The notes under the pieces: model-generated | Told to the model about the DNA's origin: nothing | The model's input: the letters and a program-made list of their open reading frames with translations, nothing else | Database searches by the model: none | Made by a program: the position numbers and the translations under genes | Shown here: positions 20,964 through 28,255 of the stretch, piece by piece | How positions within the stretch are numbered: the first letter of the stretch is position 1 | Layout of the letters: each line of letters starts with the position of its first letter | IMG/VR virus record: IMGVR_UViG_3300003690_000019 | Location: 1 to 44,071 of that record | Source of the DNA: a virus | Length of the DNA: 44,071 nt | Reading direction: 5' to 3' (one strand)

Positions 20964-21257
20964 ATGACATCAACACCAACATCTTTTCGCTCTAGTCACG
21001 GTGAATGGAGAGTACAGCCCGAGTTCATGGACCGACACTTCTTGGTTGTCTCTCCTTTGGACGTTGTCTACCGCCGCTACCCGACCTATTCTCAGGCGCG
21101 TTGTGCTGCCGAGAAGATGGCCAGTACCATGTCCGGCGAGGTTGAGAGAGATCTGGTTGACCCGGCCAAGTATCGAGATCCAGAGACACAGCGTCTGCTG
21201 GACCGGTTACTTGCTGATCTGCTCCGCATCGAGGGGGAAGAGCATGACCTCCCTTGA
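20964..21257 (+). CDS. 97-aa hypothetical protein, first in replication operon
   Basis: The ATG at 20964 follows GGAGG at 8 bases. The product is a small alpha/beta protein: HGEWRVQPEFMDRHFLVVSP, YRRYPTYSQARCAAEKMAST, then RDPETQRLLDRLLADLLRIE. The pattern resembles small phage proteins of mixed fold with no known function. Its end overlaps the start of the nuclease gene (21244), so the two are translationally coupled. Confidence 0.65.
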   Translation: MTSTPTSFRSSHGEWRVQPEFMDRHFLVVSPLDVVYRRYPTYSQARCAAEKMASTMSGEVERDLVDPAKYRDPETQRLLDRLLADLLRIEGEEHDLP

Positions 21258-22305
21258 AGTAGGACTGTCGATCATCGACTCTTCTACTGAGCTATCGGAG
21301 ATCGATAAGGTTAAGGCAGCTGTGCTGCTGACGGGCTATGACCAGATGTGGAGTGAGTTTGACTGGCAGGTCATAGACACTGAGCGTGAGGTCACGTTTG
21401 AGATACCGCAGACCGCCTGGAGTTACTCGGGTAAGATCGATACGCTGGTCACCGGCTATGGTGACCAGCTGGTGATGATTGAGCATAAGACCACTACTCA
21501 GGATCTCTCGGAGAAGACAGCGGTCTACTTCAGCAAGCTATCCTTTGACGAGCAGATTGGTCGTTACCATCTAGCTCAATGGCTGATGAGTGAGCCACTA
21601 AGTCAGACTATTTATGATTGCCTGCGCAAGATTACTATCCGCCCCAAGCGTGTGACTATTGAGCAGAAAGATGTGCTGCTTGCTGAAGGTACCTACCTTG
21701 GGCAGCCCCTCCAGGCGGCTGCCCTCATCCCTCCTGAAGAGATCGAGGCTCTTGGGACCGAAACCCCTGAACTGTACGAGATCCGCTGTCGTCAGGCTGT
21801 GCTGGGAGATCTGGACAAGCATTACGCCCGCTGTGGGAATATCCATCGCAGCACAGAACAGATGGTAGATACCCTCGGTGTCCTGCAGCAGATAGCAATC
21901 GATATCGATAATGCGATGGCCTACAACCACTGGTATCAGAACACCCAGAGTTGTAAGGCATTCAACAGTCCCTGCGAGTTCCTGCCTCTATGCATGGGTA
22001 TCTCGGACCCAGCCAACGATAACTGGGAGCCACGTACCGGGGGTAACCGGGATCCTCGCACACTATCGCACTCACGAGCAGGCTGCTTCCAGCTCTGCCG
22101 CAGGAAATACTATTGGAGATACGTTGAGGGTATTCAGAAAGTCGGACGAGCGTCCGACGCCCTCACGTTTGGCTCGGTGATTCATGAGGCTCTCGAGGCC
22201 TGGTGGCTCACCCAAACCAAGGAGAGCTGTAATGTCAACAGCAACACAGCCGGTGACACGGCAACAGGTGACCGACCTGTTGAAAACGGTCAAGATGACG
22301 GGTAG
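21244..22305 (+). CDS. RecB/Cas4-like PD-(D/E)XK nuclease with permuted domain order
   Basis: The protein has 353 residues; the ATG at 21244 follows GGGGGAAG. The core reads SGKIDTLVTGYGDQLVMIEHKTT with catalytic D66, E80 and K82, then FDEQIGRYHLAQWL. A Cys cluster of the iron-sulfur type follows (C237, C244, C250). In this family the N-terminus normally carries the S-x-S-R...C-x-R-x-YY-x-RY and G-x-x-H-x-x-LE motifs. Here that segment comes last: LSHSRAGCFQLCRRKYYWRY and FGSVIHEALEAWW (residues 274-321, with C281 or C285 as fourth cluster Cys and H314). The order is thus rotated. It is probably an exonuclease acting with the Sak4-like ATPase and SSB in recombination. The next gene starts inside it. 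Confidence 0.78.
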   Translation: MTSLEVGLSIIDSSTELSEIDKVKAAVLLTGYDQMWSEFDWQVIDTEREVTFEIPQTAWSYSGKIDTLVTGYGDQLVMIEHKTTTQDLSEKTAVYFSKLSFDEQIGRYHLAQWLMSEPLSQTIYDCLRKITIRPKRVTIEQKDVLLAEGTYLGQPLQAAALIPPEEIEALGTETPELYEIRCRQAVLGDLDKHYARCGNIHRSTEQMVDTLGVLQQIAIDIDNAMAYNHWYQNTQSCKAFNSPCEFLPLCMGISDPANDNWEPRTGGNRDPRTLSHSRAGCFQLCRRKYYWRYVEGIQKVGRASDALTFGSVIHEALEAWWLTQTKESCNVNSNTAGDTATGDRPVENGQDDG

Positions 22306-23059
22306 ACAACTACCTAGCAGGGTAGTGGTCTACGGTGTGGAAGGATCTGGGAAGACCAGCTTCCCTTCCAGCGCACCGTCTCCTCTGTACCTCATGTCTC
22401 GCGGTGAGACTGGTCTGGAAACCCTGATCGATGCCGGCCAGCTGGGAGATGTCCCGCACCTACCTCAGTTTGAGAGCTGGCTGGAGTTCCTCACCTGCAT
22501 CGACCAGTTGACCGAGCAGACCCATGAGTACAAGACGCTCGTGATCGATGCGGCCAACGGGTTTGAGCATCTCCTGTACGAGTATGTCTGCGAGACTGAG
22601 TTCGGTGGTAACTGGGGGCAAAAGGGGTTCGCCTCTTTCGGCCAGGGTTACTCGATCTCGGCCAGCCACTGGGAAGCCATGCTTGCCAAGCTGGATGTGC
22701 TGCGAGAAACCAAGAAGATGGGGATCATCCTGCTGGCTCACGCTAAGATCGCCACCTTCAAGAATCCCGCTGGTGAGGACTACGACCGCTTTACCCCAGA
22801 TATCCACAGACATCAGTGGGGATTGCTTCACAAATGGTCGGACATCGTCCTGTTTTTTGACTTTGTGACTGCCATTGATACGGACGGCTCACGGGCCAAG
22901 GGGAAGGGTGGCACTCAGCGGATTGCTCACTGTGAACGACGTGCATCATGGGATGCCAAGAATCGGCATGGTATGCCGGAAACATTTTCTCTCGGCACAT
23001 CGCCTCAAGAGGCATGGGCCAATTTCTTAACCGCTCTTGGCAAAGGACCGAAAGCATGA
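22232..23059 (+). CDS. Sak4-like RecA-family ATPase
   Basis: The protein has 275 residues; the ATG at 22232 follows AAGGAG within the previous gene. Walker A is GVEGSGKTS (residues 35-43). Walker B is KTLVIDAANGF with Asp106. A later GIILLAHAKI is the sensor-like strand of the RecA fold, and TPDIHRHQWGLLHKWSDIVLFF follows. This is the pattern of phage single-strand-annealing ATPases (Sak4 type), which load onto SSB-coated DNA. The operon neighbours, a RecB-like nuclease before and an SSB candidate after (ATGA overlap), fit a recombination module. Confidence 0.78.
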   Translation: MSTATQPVTRQQVTDLLKTVKMTGRQLPSRVVVYGVEGSGKTSFPSSAPSPLYLMSRGETGLETLIDAGQLGDVPHLPQFESWLEFLTCIDQLTEQTHEYKTLVIDAANGFEHLLYEYVCETEFGGNWGQKGFASFGQGYSISASHWEAMLAKLDVLRETKKMGIILLAHAKIATFKNPAGEDYDRFTPDIHRHQWGLLHKWSDIVLFFDFVTAIDTDGSRAKGKGGTQRIAHCERRASWDAKNRHGMPETFSLGTSPQEAWANFLTALGKGPKA

Positions 23060-23571
23060 ACGATTTCCAGAAACCTGACTACAAGGGTCTTTACATCTGC
23101 AGGATTGAGGATCAGGGGTTAACGCAGAACAGCAAGGGTACTCCGCAGGTCAAGCTGCGGTTCCAGATCCTTGCCAAGTGCAACACCGATGGCACTCGCG
23201 AGGTTATCCCTGACAACCAGTTCTCCAGCTGCTGGATGCCACTCACAGCCAAGGCCGTTGGCTGGGTGTCGGGCGCTCTGACGCAGATCGGGTTCACGGG
23301 TCCGCCCAGCGGGATCGACCTGGAGAGTCCTAACTGCTGTGATCTCAGGGGAAAGGAAGCTGAGTTCTTTGCTCAGGTTCAGGACGACGGTTTTATCCGC
23401 TGGAGTATCAATACTCCACGGGGGAGCAAGGCACCTGCCAAGCTCGACGACACTCGACGGATGGAGCTGGACGCGATGTTTGGCGACAGCTTCAAGAAGA
23501 GCGATGCAGCCACGACAACCACAACCCCGGTTGGTGGTAGCACGTTCTCCGTTGATGACAACGCCTTCTAG
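23056..23571 (+). CDS. putative single-stranded DNA-binding protein
   Basis: The protein has 171 residues and overlaps the ATPase stop as ATGA. The N-terminal 110 residues look like an OB-type beta fold (YKGLYICRIEDQGLTQNSKG, QVKLRFQILAK, FSSCWMPLTAKAVGWV, AEFFAQVQDDGFIRWSI). A flexible Thr-rich linker and an acidic end (FSVDDNAF) follow, like the protein-interaction tip of SSBs. Its place after a Sak4-like ATPase supports the call. The sequence alone is not decisive, and a nuclease-associated protein of similar size is the alternative. Confidence 0.58.
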   Translation: MNDFQKPDYKGLYICRIEDQGLTQNSKGTPQVKLRFQILAKCNTDGTREVIPDNQFSSCWMPLTAKAVGWVSGALTQIGFTGPPSGIDLESPNCCDLRGKEAEFFAQVQDDGFIRWSINTPRGSKAPAKLDDTRRMELDAMFGDSFKKSDAATTTTTPVGGSTFSVDDNAF

Positions 23572-23584
23572 GCGTTGGTTGTGG

Positions 23585-23643
23585 GGGGCGGGGAGTTTTC
23601 TGCACCAGACGCACAGGAGCGTTCTCCCCGTCCCTTACTTTTT
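23585..23643 (+). terminator. hairpin/terminator inside the replication operon
   Basis: GGGGCGGGGAG (23585-23595) pairs with CTCCCCGTCCC (23624-23634, one G-T pair), followed by TTACTTTTT. The loop is 28 bases. It lies after the SSB candidate and probably gives partial termination, so that recombination proteins are made in excess over distal genes. Confidence 0.65.
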
Positions 23644-23658
23644 ACAGGGAGAAGACTG

Positions 23659-23928
23659 ATGAACAGGATCCTCGACTGGATAGAGGAAGAAGCAGAGTTT
23701 TATGAGGAAGAGATCCTCTTGGCCGACGGCTTTGACGATGCACTTGTTGGAATTGCCACGCGCTTTGGTGGCCTGCGCCTGGCCGCTTACAACGTCGACC
23801 TGATGCTTGCGCAGCTTGTCGAGGATGGCTGCACACCGGTCGAGGCCAGGGAGTATTACGATTTCAATATCATTGGGGCATGGGTTGGTGAACTGACACC
23901 CATTTTTATTGAGGGGATGGAAGAATGA
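23659..23928 (+). CDS. 89-aa conserved-type phage protein
   Basis: The ATG at 23659 follows AGGGAGAAG. The sequence NRILDWIEEEAEFYEEEILL is followed by FDDALVGIATRFGGLRLAAYNVDLMLAQLVEDGCTPVEAREYYDFNIIGAWVGELTPIFI. The second part matches a small protein type I have seen in many phages (AYD-x-L-M ... EEY-FN-x-GAWVGE-TP). No biochemical role is known to me. The end overlaps the next ATG (ATGA). Confidence 0.72.
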   Translation: MNRILDWIEEEAEFYEEEILLADGFDDALVGIATRFGGLRLAAYNVDLMLAQLVEDGCTPVEAREYYDFNIIGAWVGELTPIFIEGMEE

Positions 23929-24413
23929 GCTGGCAGCCGAGGTACAATCCAAGACACTACAGTACGACATGTAACAGCGAGATGGCACGGCTGCAGGACT
24001 CAGTCGAGATGGCCTATCAGGGTGAACAGGTAGAGTGGCATAGGGGAGATCCTGAGATGAAACCTGAAAGCGACTATAACCGCTTTGAACGGCTGGCCCT
24101 GGCGGCCAAGCCACAGTTGGACCGCCTGATGGAGGAGGTCGGTGGTAGCGGCCATGCTGAGGCTCCCTTCTGTACCTGCAGCCGCTGCAGTCGCCGTCGC
24201 GCCTACCATGTGCTGCTCTCTAATCCATATGAGGATGAAGACGATCAGGAGGATAAGCCAGACTGGTTTGACCGCTGGCGGGATGAGGTTCACGACATAC
24301 CAACGGAGGGTAACGATGAAGACAGTGATCCATGTGAACCAGCACAAGATCCGCCAGAACATCAAGCAGGAGATCCTCCAGCCCCCCCTGACGGTGAAGA
24401 CCTACAAGACTAA
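23925..24413 (+). CDS. 162-aa hypothetical protein with overprinted acidic tail
   Basis: It starts at 23925 by ATGA overlap. The first 105 residues look folded: YSTTCNSEMARLQDSVEMAY, YNRFERLALAAKPQLDRLME, and a Cys cluster (FCTCSRCSRRRA) that may bind metal. After about residue 130 it becomes an Asp/Glu/Pro-rich tail (EDSDPCEPAQDPPEH ... PPDGEDLQD). The last 98 bases also encode, in another frame, the start of the next gene, and the tail composition is what that overlap produces. Confidence 0.62.
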   Translation: MSWQPRYNPRHYSTTCNSEMARLQDSVEMAYQGEQVEWHRGDPEMKPESDYNRFERLALAAKPQLDRLMEEVGGSGHAEAPFCTCSRCSRRRAYHVLLSNPYEDEDDQEDKPDWFDRWRDEVHDIPTEGNDEDSDPCEPAQDPPEHQAGDPPAPPDGEDLQD

Positions 24414-24558
24414 CGACTACTGTTCAGAAGCAGTTATCGTGGCTGCTGACGGTACCGAGGTGGCCAGGATCGTGTACCGACCCGACAAGCCGCTCAGCTG
24501 CGGTGCCAGATGTTGGATTGAAACAGAATGCGAGGTGCGTTGTGAAGGACTGGGGTGA
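24316..24558 (+). CDS. 80-aa phage protein with HVNQH motif
   Basis: The ATG at 24316 follows GGAGGG inside the previous gene. It starts MKTVIHVNQHKIRQNIK and contains PPLTVKTYKTNDYCSEAVIV, ARIVYRPDKPLSCGARCWIET. The block HVNQH-x-I ... PPLTVK ... V-Y-x-P-x-KPLSCGARVWIET is, from memory, a widespread small phage/mobile-element protein whose function is unknown. It is clearly the better conserved partner of the overlapping pair. Confidence 0.75.
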   Translation: MKTVIHVNQHKIRQNIKQEILQPPLTVKTYKTNDYCSEAVIVAADGTEVARIVYRPDKPLSCGARCWIETECEVRCEGLG

Positions 24559-24814
24559 CGGCAACGATCAGGCTGGCAAGCGTGATCCGGTTACTAGACC
24601 GGATCACTACGTGCAGGGTAGTATCGAGGTGCTCGACGCCATCCTCGGTCTGGAGCTTGACTACCTCTCGGGTAACGTGCTGAAGTACATCGCTCGGTTC
24701 AGATTCAAGAATGGCAGGGATGATCTGGCTAAAGCCCGCCAGTACATAACCCTGATGCTGGAGAATTATGACAAGCTCTACGGTAAGGACGCCGATGTAC
24801 GACACAATCCTTGA
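24542..24814 (+). CDS. DUF3310-type protein
   Basis: I prefer the GTG at 24542 (GAGG 6 bases upstream), giving 90 residues; an ATG at 24503 is also in frame but would deepen the overlap. The conserved block is RPDHYVQGSIEVLDAI ... LDYLSGNVLKYIARFRFKNG ... DLAKARQYITLMLENY, characteristic of DUF3310 proteins of phages. They have been linked to nucleotide metabolism only by context. It overlaps both neighbours. Confidence 0.82.
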   Translation: MKDWGDGNDQAGKRDPVTRPDHYVQGSIEVLDAILGLELDYLSGNVLKYIARFRFKNGRDDLAKARQYITLMLENYDKLYGKDADVRHNP

Positions 24815-26516
24815 GGTCTTCAAAGGGCGGGACGACATCCTCGCGATGCAGCCAGCAGGCGAAAACTTCCGACCGATTGAGCGTGGTCCGCTCTCGGTTG
24901 ATGAATATGTCAAGCAGCATATCGGCGGGGAAACATGCTACGGCTTCTACGTCATGCGACCGGACAACACGGTAACCTGCAGCTGTGTTGACTTTGACGA
25001 TCATGCAGATGACCCCGACCCAGACTGGCAGGACAAAGCTGACAAGTTCTATCAGCTCCTCCTTCAGTTGGGACTTGCGCCCCTAATGGAAGTCTCCGCA
25101 TCTGGGTCTGGGGCTCATCTCTGGCTACTGTTTGACAAACCGATCGAGGCCTGGAAGGTCCGGCAGTTCTGGCAGACTGCCGGACGCCGCATCGACTATG
25201 AGCCTCGCGAGATCTACCCTCGGCAGGACCAGTTACGTGGCAAGGGGCTCGGCAACCTGATCCGCCTGCCTTACTGGAATAAGTCTCGCTTTGTCGACCC
25301 CTTTGAGGACTGGCAGGAGATCCAGCTGGACATCATCCCGCGAGTAGATGTGGAAGAGTTTATCGATATCTGCCTCTCGATCGGTACCAACCTCAAGGAA
25401 CCACCCGCCAGCACGAGTAGTGTCTCAGAGCGTGTAGACAAGCTGCTGGCGATACCTAACAGTTTGCTGGCACGTCGATGGAGGGGTGATACCGACGGTC
25501 TTAGCGGGGACACCAGCCGCTCTGTAATAGCTTTCGCGATCTGCTGTGAACTTGTCTACCAGCATGTACCTACCGAGGAAATCTACTCGGCGTTGAACCG
25601 CTGGTGTGGGTTACATAGCTACTCCAAGCCTGACAGCTGGATGCAGCTCACTATCGAGAAGGCGTACCAGTCGGTGCATACTCGGGCGACCAAGCAGAAG
25701 AAACACCTGGCCCGCACCATTGCAACCTGCGCCGAGTTCTTCCTCAGTCGGCTGGGTAATACCCACCACTTTGCTACTGGGATTGTGCCGCTGGATTACG
25801 CCTTTGACGGTATTGCACCAGGTGAAGTCGGGATCATTGCAGCACGACCGGGTCACTGCAAGAGTGCCCTGGCCCTGCAGTGGCTCGACTACCAGTCACA
25901 ACTTGGTGTGCCGTGCCTGATGCTCAACGCTGAGATGTCAGGCTATGAGATTGGCCGGCGGATGGTAATGCGACTGGTCGGTGGCCAGGAAGAGGATTGG
26001 GTCAGCCATCGAGATGAGATCATGGCAAAGATCCAAGATTATTACGCCAACTGCAACCCGCCGCTGTTTGAGCCGGTCGGTACCATTGACGAGGTTGAGG
26101 ATAAGATCCGTCACTACGCTGAGCAGCATGCAGTCAAGCTGGTTGCCGTCGACTACCTGCAGCTATTGAGAAGCAGCACAGCCTCGGGGAGATATGAGAC
26201 AGTCACCGAGATCAGCCAGCGGATCAAGGGTGCAGCTCGCGACAACGACGTAGCAATCATTGCGTTGTGCCAGGTGTCACGCGAGGTCGAGCGCCGTGAT
26301 AAGCTGGAGTTCCAGGCCAGTGACCTCAGGGAGTCAGGGCAACTGGAGCAGGATGCCGACCTGATCGCCTTCGGCTGGTGGTGGGGCAGAAGCGGCAACG
26401 AGAAGAAAGATCAATCAGTCTACGAGATGCACATTGTTAAGCGACGTAACGGCCCTGTCCGAAAGAGCGTGGTCCGACTGAAGTTTGAGCCTGAGAAGCA
26501 GAGGTTTGTCTGGTGA
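24795..26516 (+). CDS. primase-helicase: AEP primase fused to DnaB-like helicase
   Basis: The protein has 573 residues; the ATG at 24795 follows AAGGA. Residues 1-180 carry an archaeo-eukaryotic primase fold: metal ligands in CVDFDDH (D66, D68), a histidine motif SGSGAHLWLLFDKP (H108) and LGNLIRLPYWNKSRFVDP. Residues about 205-300 form a helical linker. Residues 320-573 are a RecA-type DnaB helicase: IIAARPGHCKSALALQW (Walker A, about 347-363), LVAVDYLQLL (Walker B, 449-458), IIALCQVSREVERR and DLRESGQLEQDADLIAF. It would unwind DNA and prime at the phage fork. No DNA polymerase gene is present, so it must engage a host polymerase. Confidence 0.9.
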   Translation: MYDTILEVFKGRDDILAMQPAGENFRPIERGPLSVDEYVKQHIGGETCYGFYVMRPDNTVTCSCVDFDDHADDPDPDWQDKADKFYQLLLQLGLAPLMEVSASGSGAHLWLLFDKPIEAWKVRQFWQTAGRRIDYEPREIYPRQDQLRGKGLGNLIRLPYWNKSRFVDPFEDWQEIQLDIIPRVDVEEFIDICLSIGTNLKEPPASTSSVSERVDKLLAIPNSLLARRWRGDTDGLSGDTSRSVIAFAICCELVYQHVPTEEIYSALNRWCGLHSYSKPDSWMQLTIEKAYQSVHTRATKQKKHLARTIATCAEFFLSRLGNTHHFATGIVPLDYAFDGIAPGEVGIIAARPGHCKSALALQWLDYQSQLGVPCLMLNAEMSGYEIGRRMVMRLVGGQEEDWVSHRDEIMAKIQDYYANCNPPLFEPVGTIDEVEDKIRHYAEQHAVKLVAVDYLQLLRSSTASGRYETVTEISQRIKGAARDNDVAIIALCQVSREVERRDKLEFQASDLRESGQLEQDADLIAFGWWWGRSGNEKKDQSVYEMHIVKRRNGPVRKSVVRLKFEPEKQRFVW

Positions 26517-26519
26517 ATT

Positions 26520-26795
26520 ATGGACAGGGAAGTCCGAGATCGGCGTGCAGAAAAATCCAGCTGGAAAGATCTAGAGAGCTGGGCCGCTTACAATTGTAAC
26601 ACCGAGGTGGAAGCACAGCAGATCATGACTATACGCATACGCAGGGAATCCCTGATCATGCAGATGTCCTGGTCTGACCGCCAGCGAGAGAAGCGTGCTC
26701 CTCACCAGGCTCCAATTCCGTGGTTACCCCCAGCTCGAGTGAAGGTATCAACCAGTGGTAATGTAAAGAAGCTGACTGATGACACAAATGAGTAG
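26520..26795 (+). CDS. 91-aa basic hypothetical protein
   Basis: It starts 3 bases after the helicase stop and reads MDREVRDRRAEKSSWKDLES, then NTEVEAQQIMTIRIRRESLIMQMSW, ending in a Pro/Lys-rich tail. It appears helical and is rich in charged residues. No family is recognised, and the ribosome binding site is poor. The end overlaps the resolvase-like gene by 17 bases. Retained because it fills the operon gap without frame conflict. Confidence 0.55.
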   Translation: MDREVRDRRAEKSSWKDLESWAAYNCNTEVEAQQIMTIRIRRESLIMQMSWSDRQREKRAPHQAPIPWLPPARVKVSTSGNVKKLTDDTNE

Positions 26796-27114
26796 GAACA
26801 AGGGCAAGCGCGGTGAGCGCGAAGCTGCTGCTATTCTCAATGACCTCTTTGGCTGTTCTGCTCGCAGAAGCCAGCAGTACTGCGGCCAGGCCGGTGATGC
26901 CGACCTGGCCACTGACCTCGAGGGGGTGCATTTTGAGGTCAAGCGAGTTGAGAGGTTCCAGCTGCACGCCGCCCTGAGGCAGGCGTGCGAGGATGCCGGT
27001 GCTGATGATATACCGGTCGTCCTTCACAAGAGTAACCGCAACCCATGGGTTGTCGTGCTGAAGCTCGATGACCTACCCACCCTGGCTGAACGTATTACGG
27101 AGCAGACACAATGA
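26779..27114 (+). CDS. Hjc/VRR-NUC-like PD-(D/E)XK nuclease
   Basis: The protein has 111 residues; the start is ATG 26779 or the fourth codon ATG 26788. It has the compact resolvase-type nuclease order: KRGEREAAAIL (first Glu), GQAGDADLATDLEGVHFEVKRVERF (catalytic Asp, then E-x-K), then a helical and beta end (NPWVVVLKLDDL). Archaeal Hjc and phage resolvases of this class cleave Holliday junctions; the length fits. Position after the helicase suggests a role in resolving replication intermediates before packaging. Confidence 0.78.
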   Translation: MTQMSRNKGKRGEREAAAILNDLFGCSARRSQQYCGQAGDADLATDLEGVHFEVKRVERFQLHAALRQACEDAGADDIPVVLHKSNRNPWVVVLKLDDLPTLAERITEQTQ

Positions 27115-27359
27115 TCATGTGTGGAACGTGTGGCTACACCTGGGACCATGATGATGGCGTAGAGAAGTTTCTATTGACTGCAATCTTCCTGTGCTGCTGC
27201 CAGTGCGGGACGGAGTTGGAGTTACCGCCCAAGGACGGAGCGGAGAAAGGCAAAATGGAATGTCAAAGAACCACGAGAAGTTCCTCAGACACCTCACCGC
27301 CTCGCGCGAGGCAGTGTGGCGAGTCGCGAGATGGCTCTGGAGCAGAGGATACCCAGTGA
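27111..27359 (+). CDS. 82-aa zinc-ribbon protein
   Basis: It overlaps the previous stop (ATGA). MCGTCGYTW and CCCQCGTELEL give the two Cys pairs of a ribbon in the first 45 residues. From 27260 on, the frame overlaps the next nuclease gene by 100 bases, and the tail (SSSDTSPPRARQCGESRDGS) is low complexity. The functional part is probably the N-terminal half. Confidence 0.6.
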   Translation: MIMCGTCGYTWDHDDGVEKFLLTAIFLCCCQCGTELELPPKDGAEKGKMECQRTTRSSSDTSPPRARQCGESRDGSGAEDTQ

Positions 27360-27802
27360 GAATGAACGCAACCGCAGCCGCGCCCGATGCCTCACTCTGG
27401 GAGGAGTATGCCGACCAGGGTGATCTGGAAATCTGCCTGACAGTTGAGGTCAAGCACCTGGCCAGTAACCAGTTCACCTGTAAGGAGGATTACCCCTACG
27501 ACCAGGCAATCATCTGTGCGGTGCATTCATATAACCACAAGCACCCGCGACCATTCGCCTACATCCTGGTCAATGCGGAGATAACCCATGCGGCAATCGT
27601 GTACAGCAGCACGAGCGAGGTGTGGCAAACAAAAACTATCCACGATTCCCGCTATAACAACAGCCAGCTATGCTATGTGATAGACCGCGATCTACTGATT
27701 GTGGTACCGCTGGAATCGGACATTCTCAACACCCTCGGGGTCAATCAGATTGTTCTTCATGAACCCGCAAAACATCCAGAAGAGCCTCCAGCTCCTCAAT
27801 AG
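27260..27802 (+). CDS. phage PD-(D/E)XK-like nuclease, last gene of the plus arm
   Basis: The protein has 180 residues from the ATG at 27260 (MSKNHEKFLRHLTASREAVW). The catalytic-like order is APDASLWEEYADQGDLEICLTVEVKH (Asp, then E-x-K), then FTCKEDYPYDQAIICAVHSYN, PRPFAYILVNAEITHAAIVYSS and a final strand. The same 'GDL-I-...VEVK...FTC-ED-PF...VCA...PYAYI-LN..MTHAA' series occurs in a family of phage proteins I associate with restriction-like nucleases of unproven function. Its 3' end overlaps the convergent HNH gene by 62 bases. Confidence 0.68.
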   Translation: MSKNHEKFLRHLTASREAVWRVARWLWSRGYPVRMNATAAAPDASLWEEYADQGDLEICLTVEVKHLASNQFTCKEDYPYDQAIICAVHSYNHKHPRPFAYILVNAEITHAAIVYSSTSEVWQTKTIHDSRYNNSQLCYVIDRDLLIVVPLESDILNTLGVNQIVLHEPAKHPEEPPAPQ

Positions 27803-28241
27803 TTGCATCACCCTTGAGCAGGTTAGCTCGCCAGCTGATAACCCAGATGTTCTCCGGTACGTAACCGACATCAGGGTTGATCCTGTCTAGTGTGGGAGAG
27901 TTAGGTGTCGGTCCACCCTTCTTGCCGTTACCCATTACCATGCGGATACCCAACACGGGGCAGAAGTCAGGGACGACTACATCGGTCGGCTCGATATCAA
28001 AGAATACGTTCCGCTTGCGTGCTCGGTAACGTGCCTGCAGCCAGAGGTACCTGCCTGGGTTAGCTGCCCGCCAGCGGCGAGCACTCTCGGTGCTCGTCCG
28101 CTTCCGCCTGGCGTGTGTTATCTGCTCGACCGACAGGTCCGATAGCTCCGGCAGTCGGGCCAGGGCTACATTCATATGTCGCTCGTCAAGAATACCGGTA
28201 TGCGCTGCGATAGCAGCTGCAACTCGCTCTTTGATAGTCAA
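27741..28241 (-). CDS. HNH/EndoVII-like endonuclease, last gene of the virion arm
   Basis: The protein has 166 residues. The C-terminal half shows an EndoVII/HNH-type core: PDFCPVLGIRM, SPTLDRINPDVGYVPENIWVISWRANLLKG, with D-R-I and N-I-x-V-I-S-x-x-A-N-x-x-K as in phage recombination endonuclease VII-like proteins. The N-terminal half is helical with a basic patch (HARRKRTSTESARRWRA) that may bind DNA. The start appears to be TTG at 28241; no ATG or GTG lies upstream before the previous gene. It may be a homing-type or a debranching nuclease. Confidence 0.75.
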   Translation of the reverse strand: MTIKERVAAAIAAHTGILDERHMNVALARLPELSDLSVEQITHARRKRTSTESARRWRAANPGRYLWLQARYRARKRNVFFDIEPTDVVVPDFCPVLGIRMVMGNGKKGGPTPNSPTLDRINPDVGYVPENIWVISWRANLLKGDATIEELEALLDVLRVHEEQSD

Positions 28242-28255
28242 GCAGACATCCGTGA

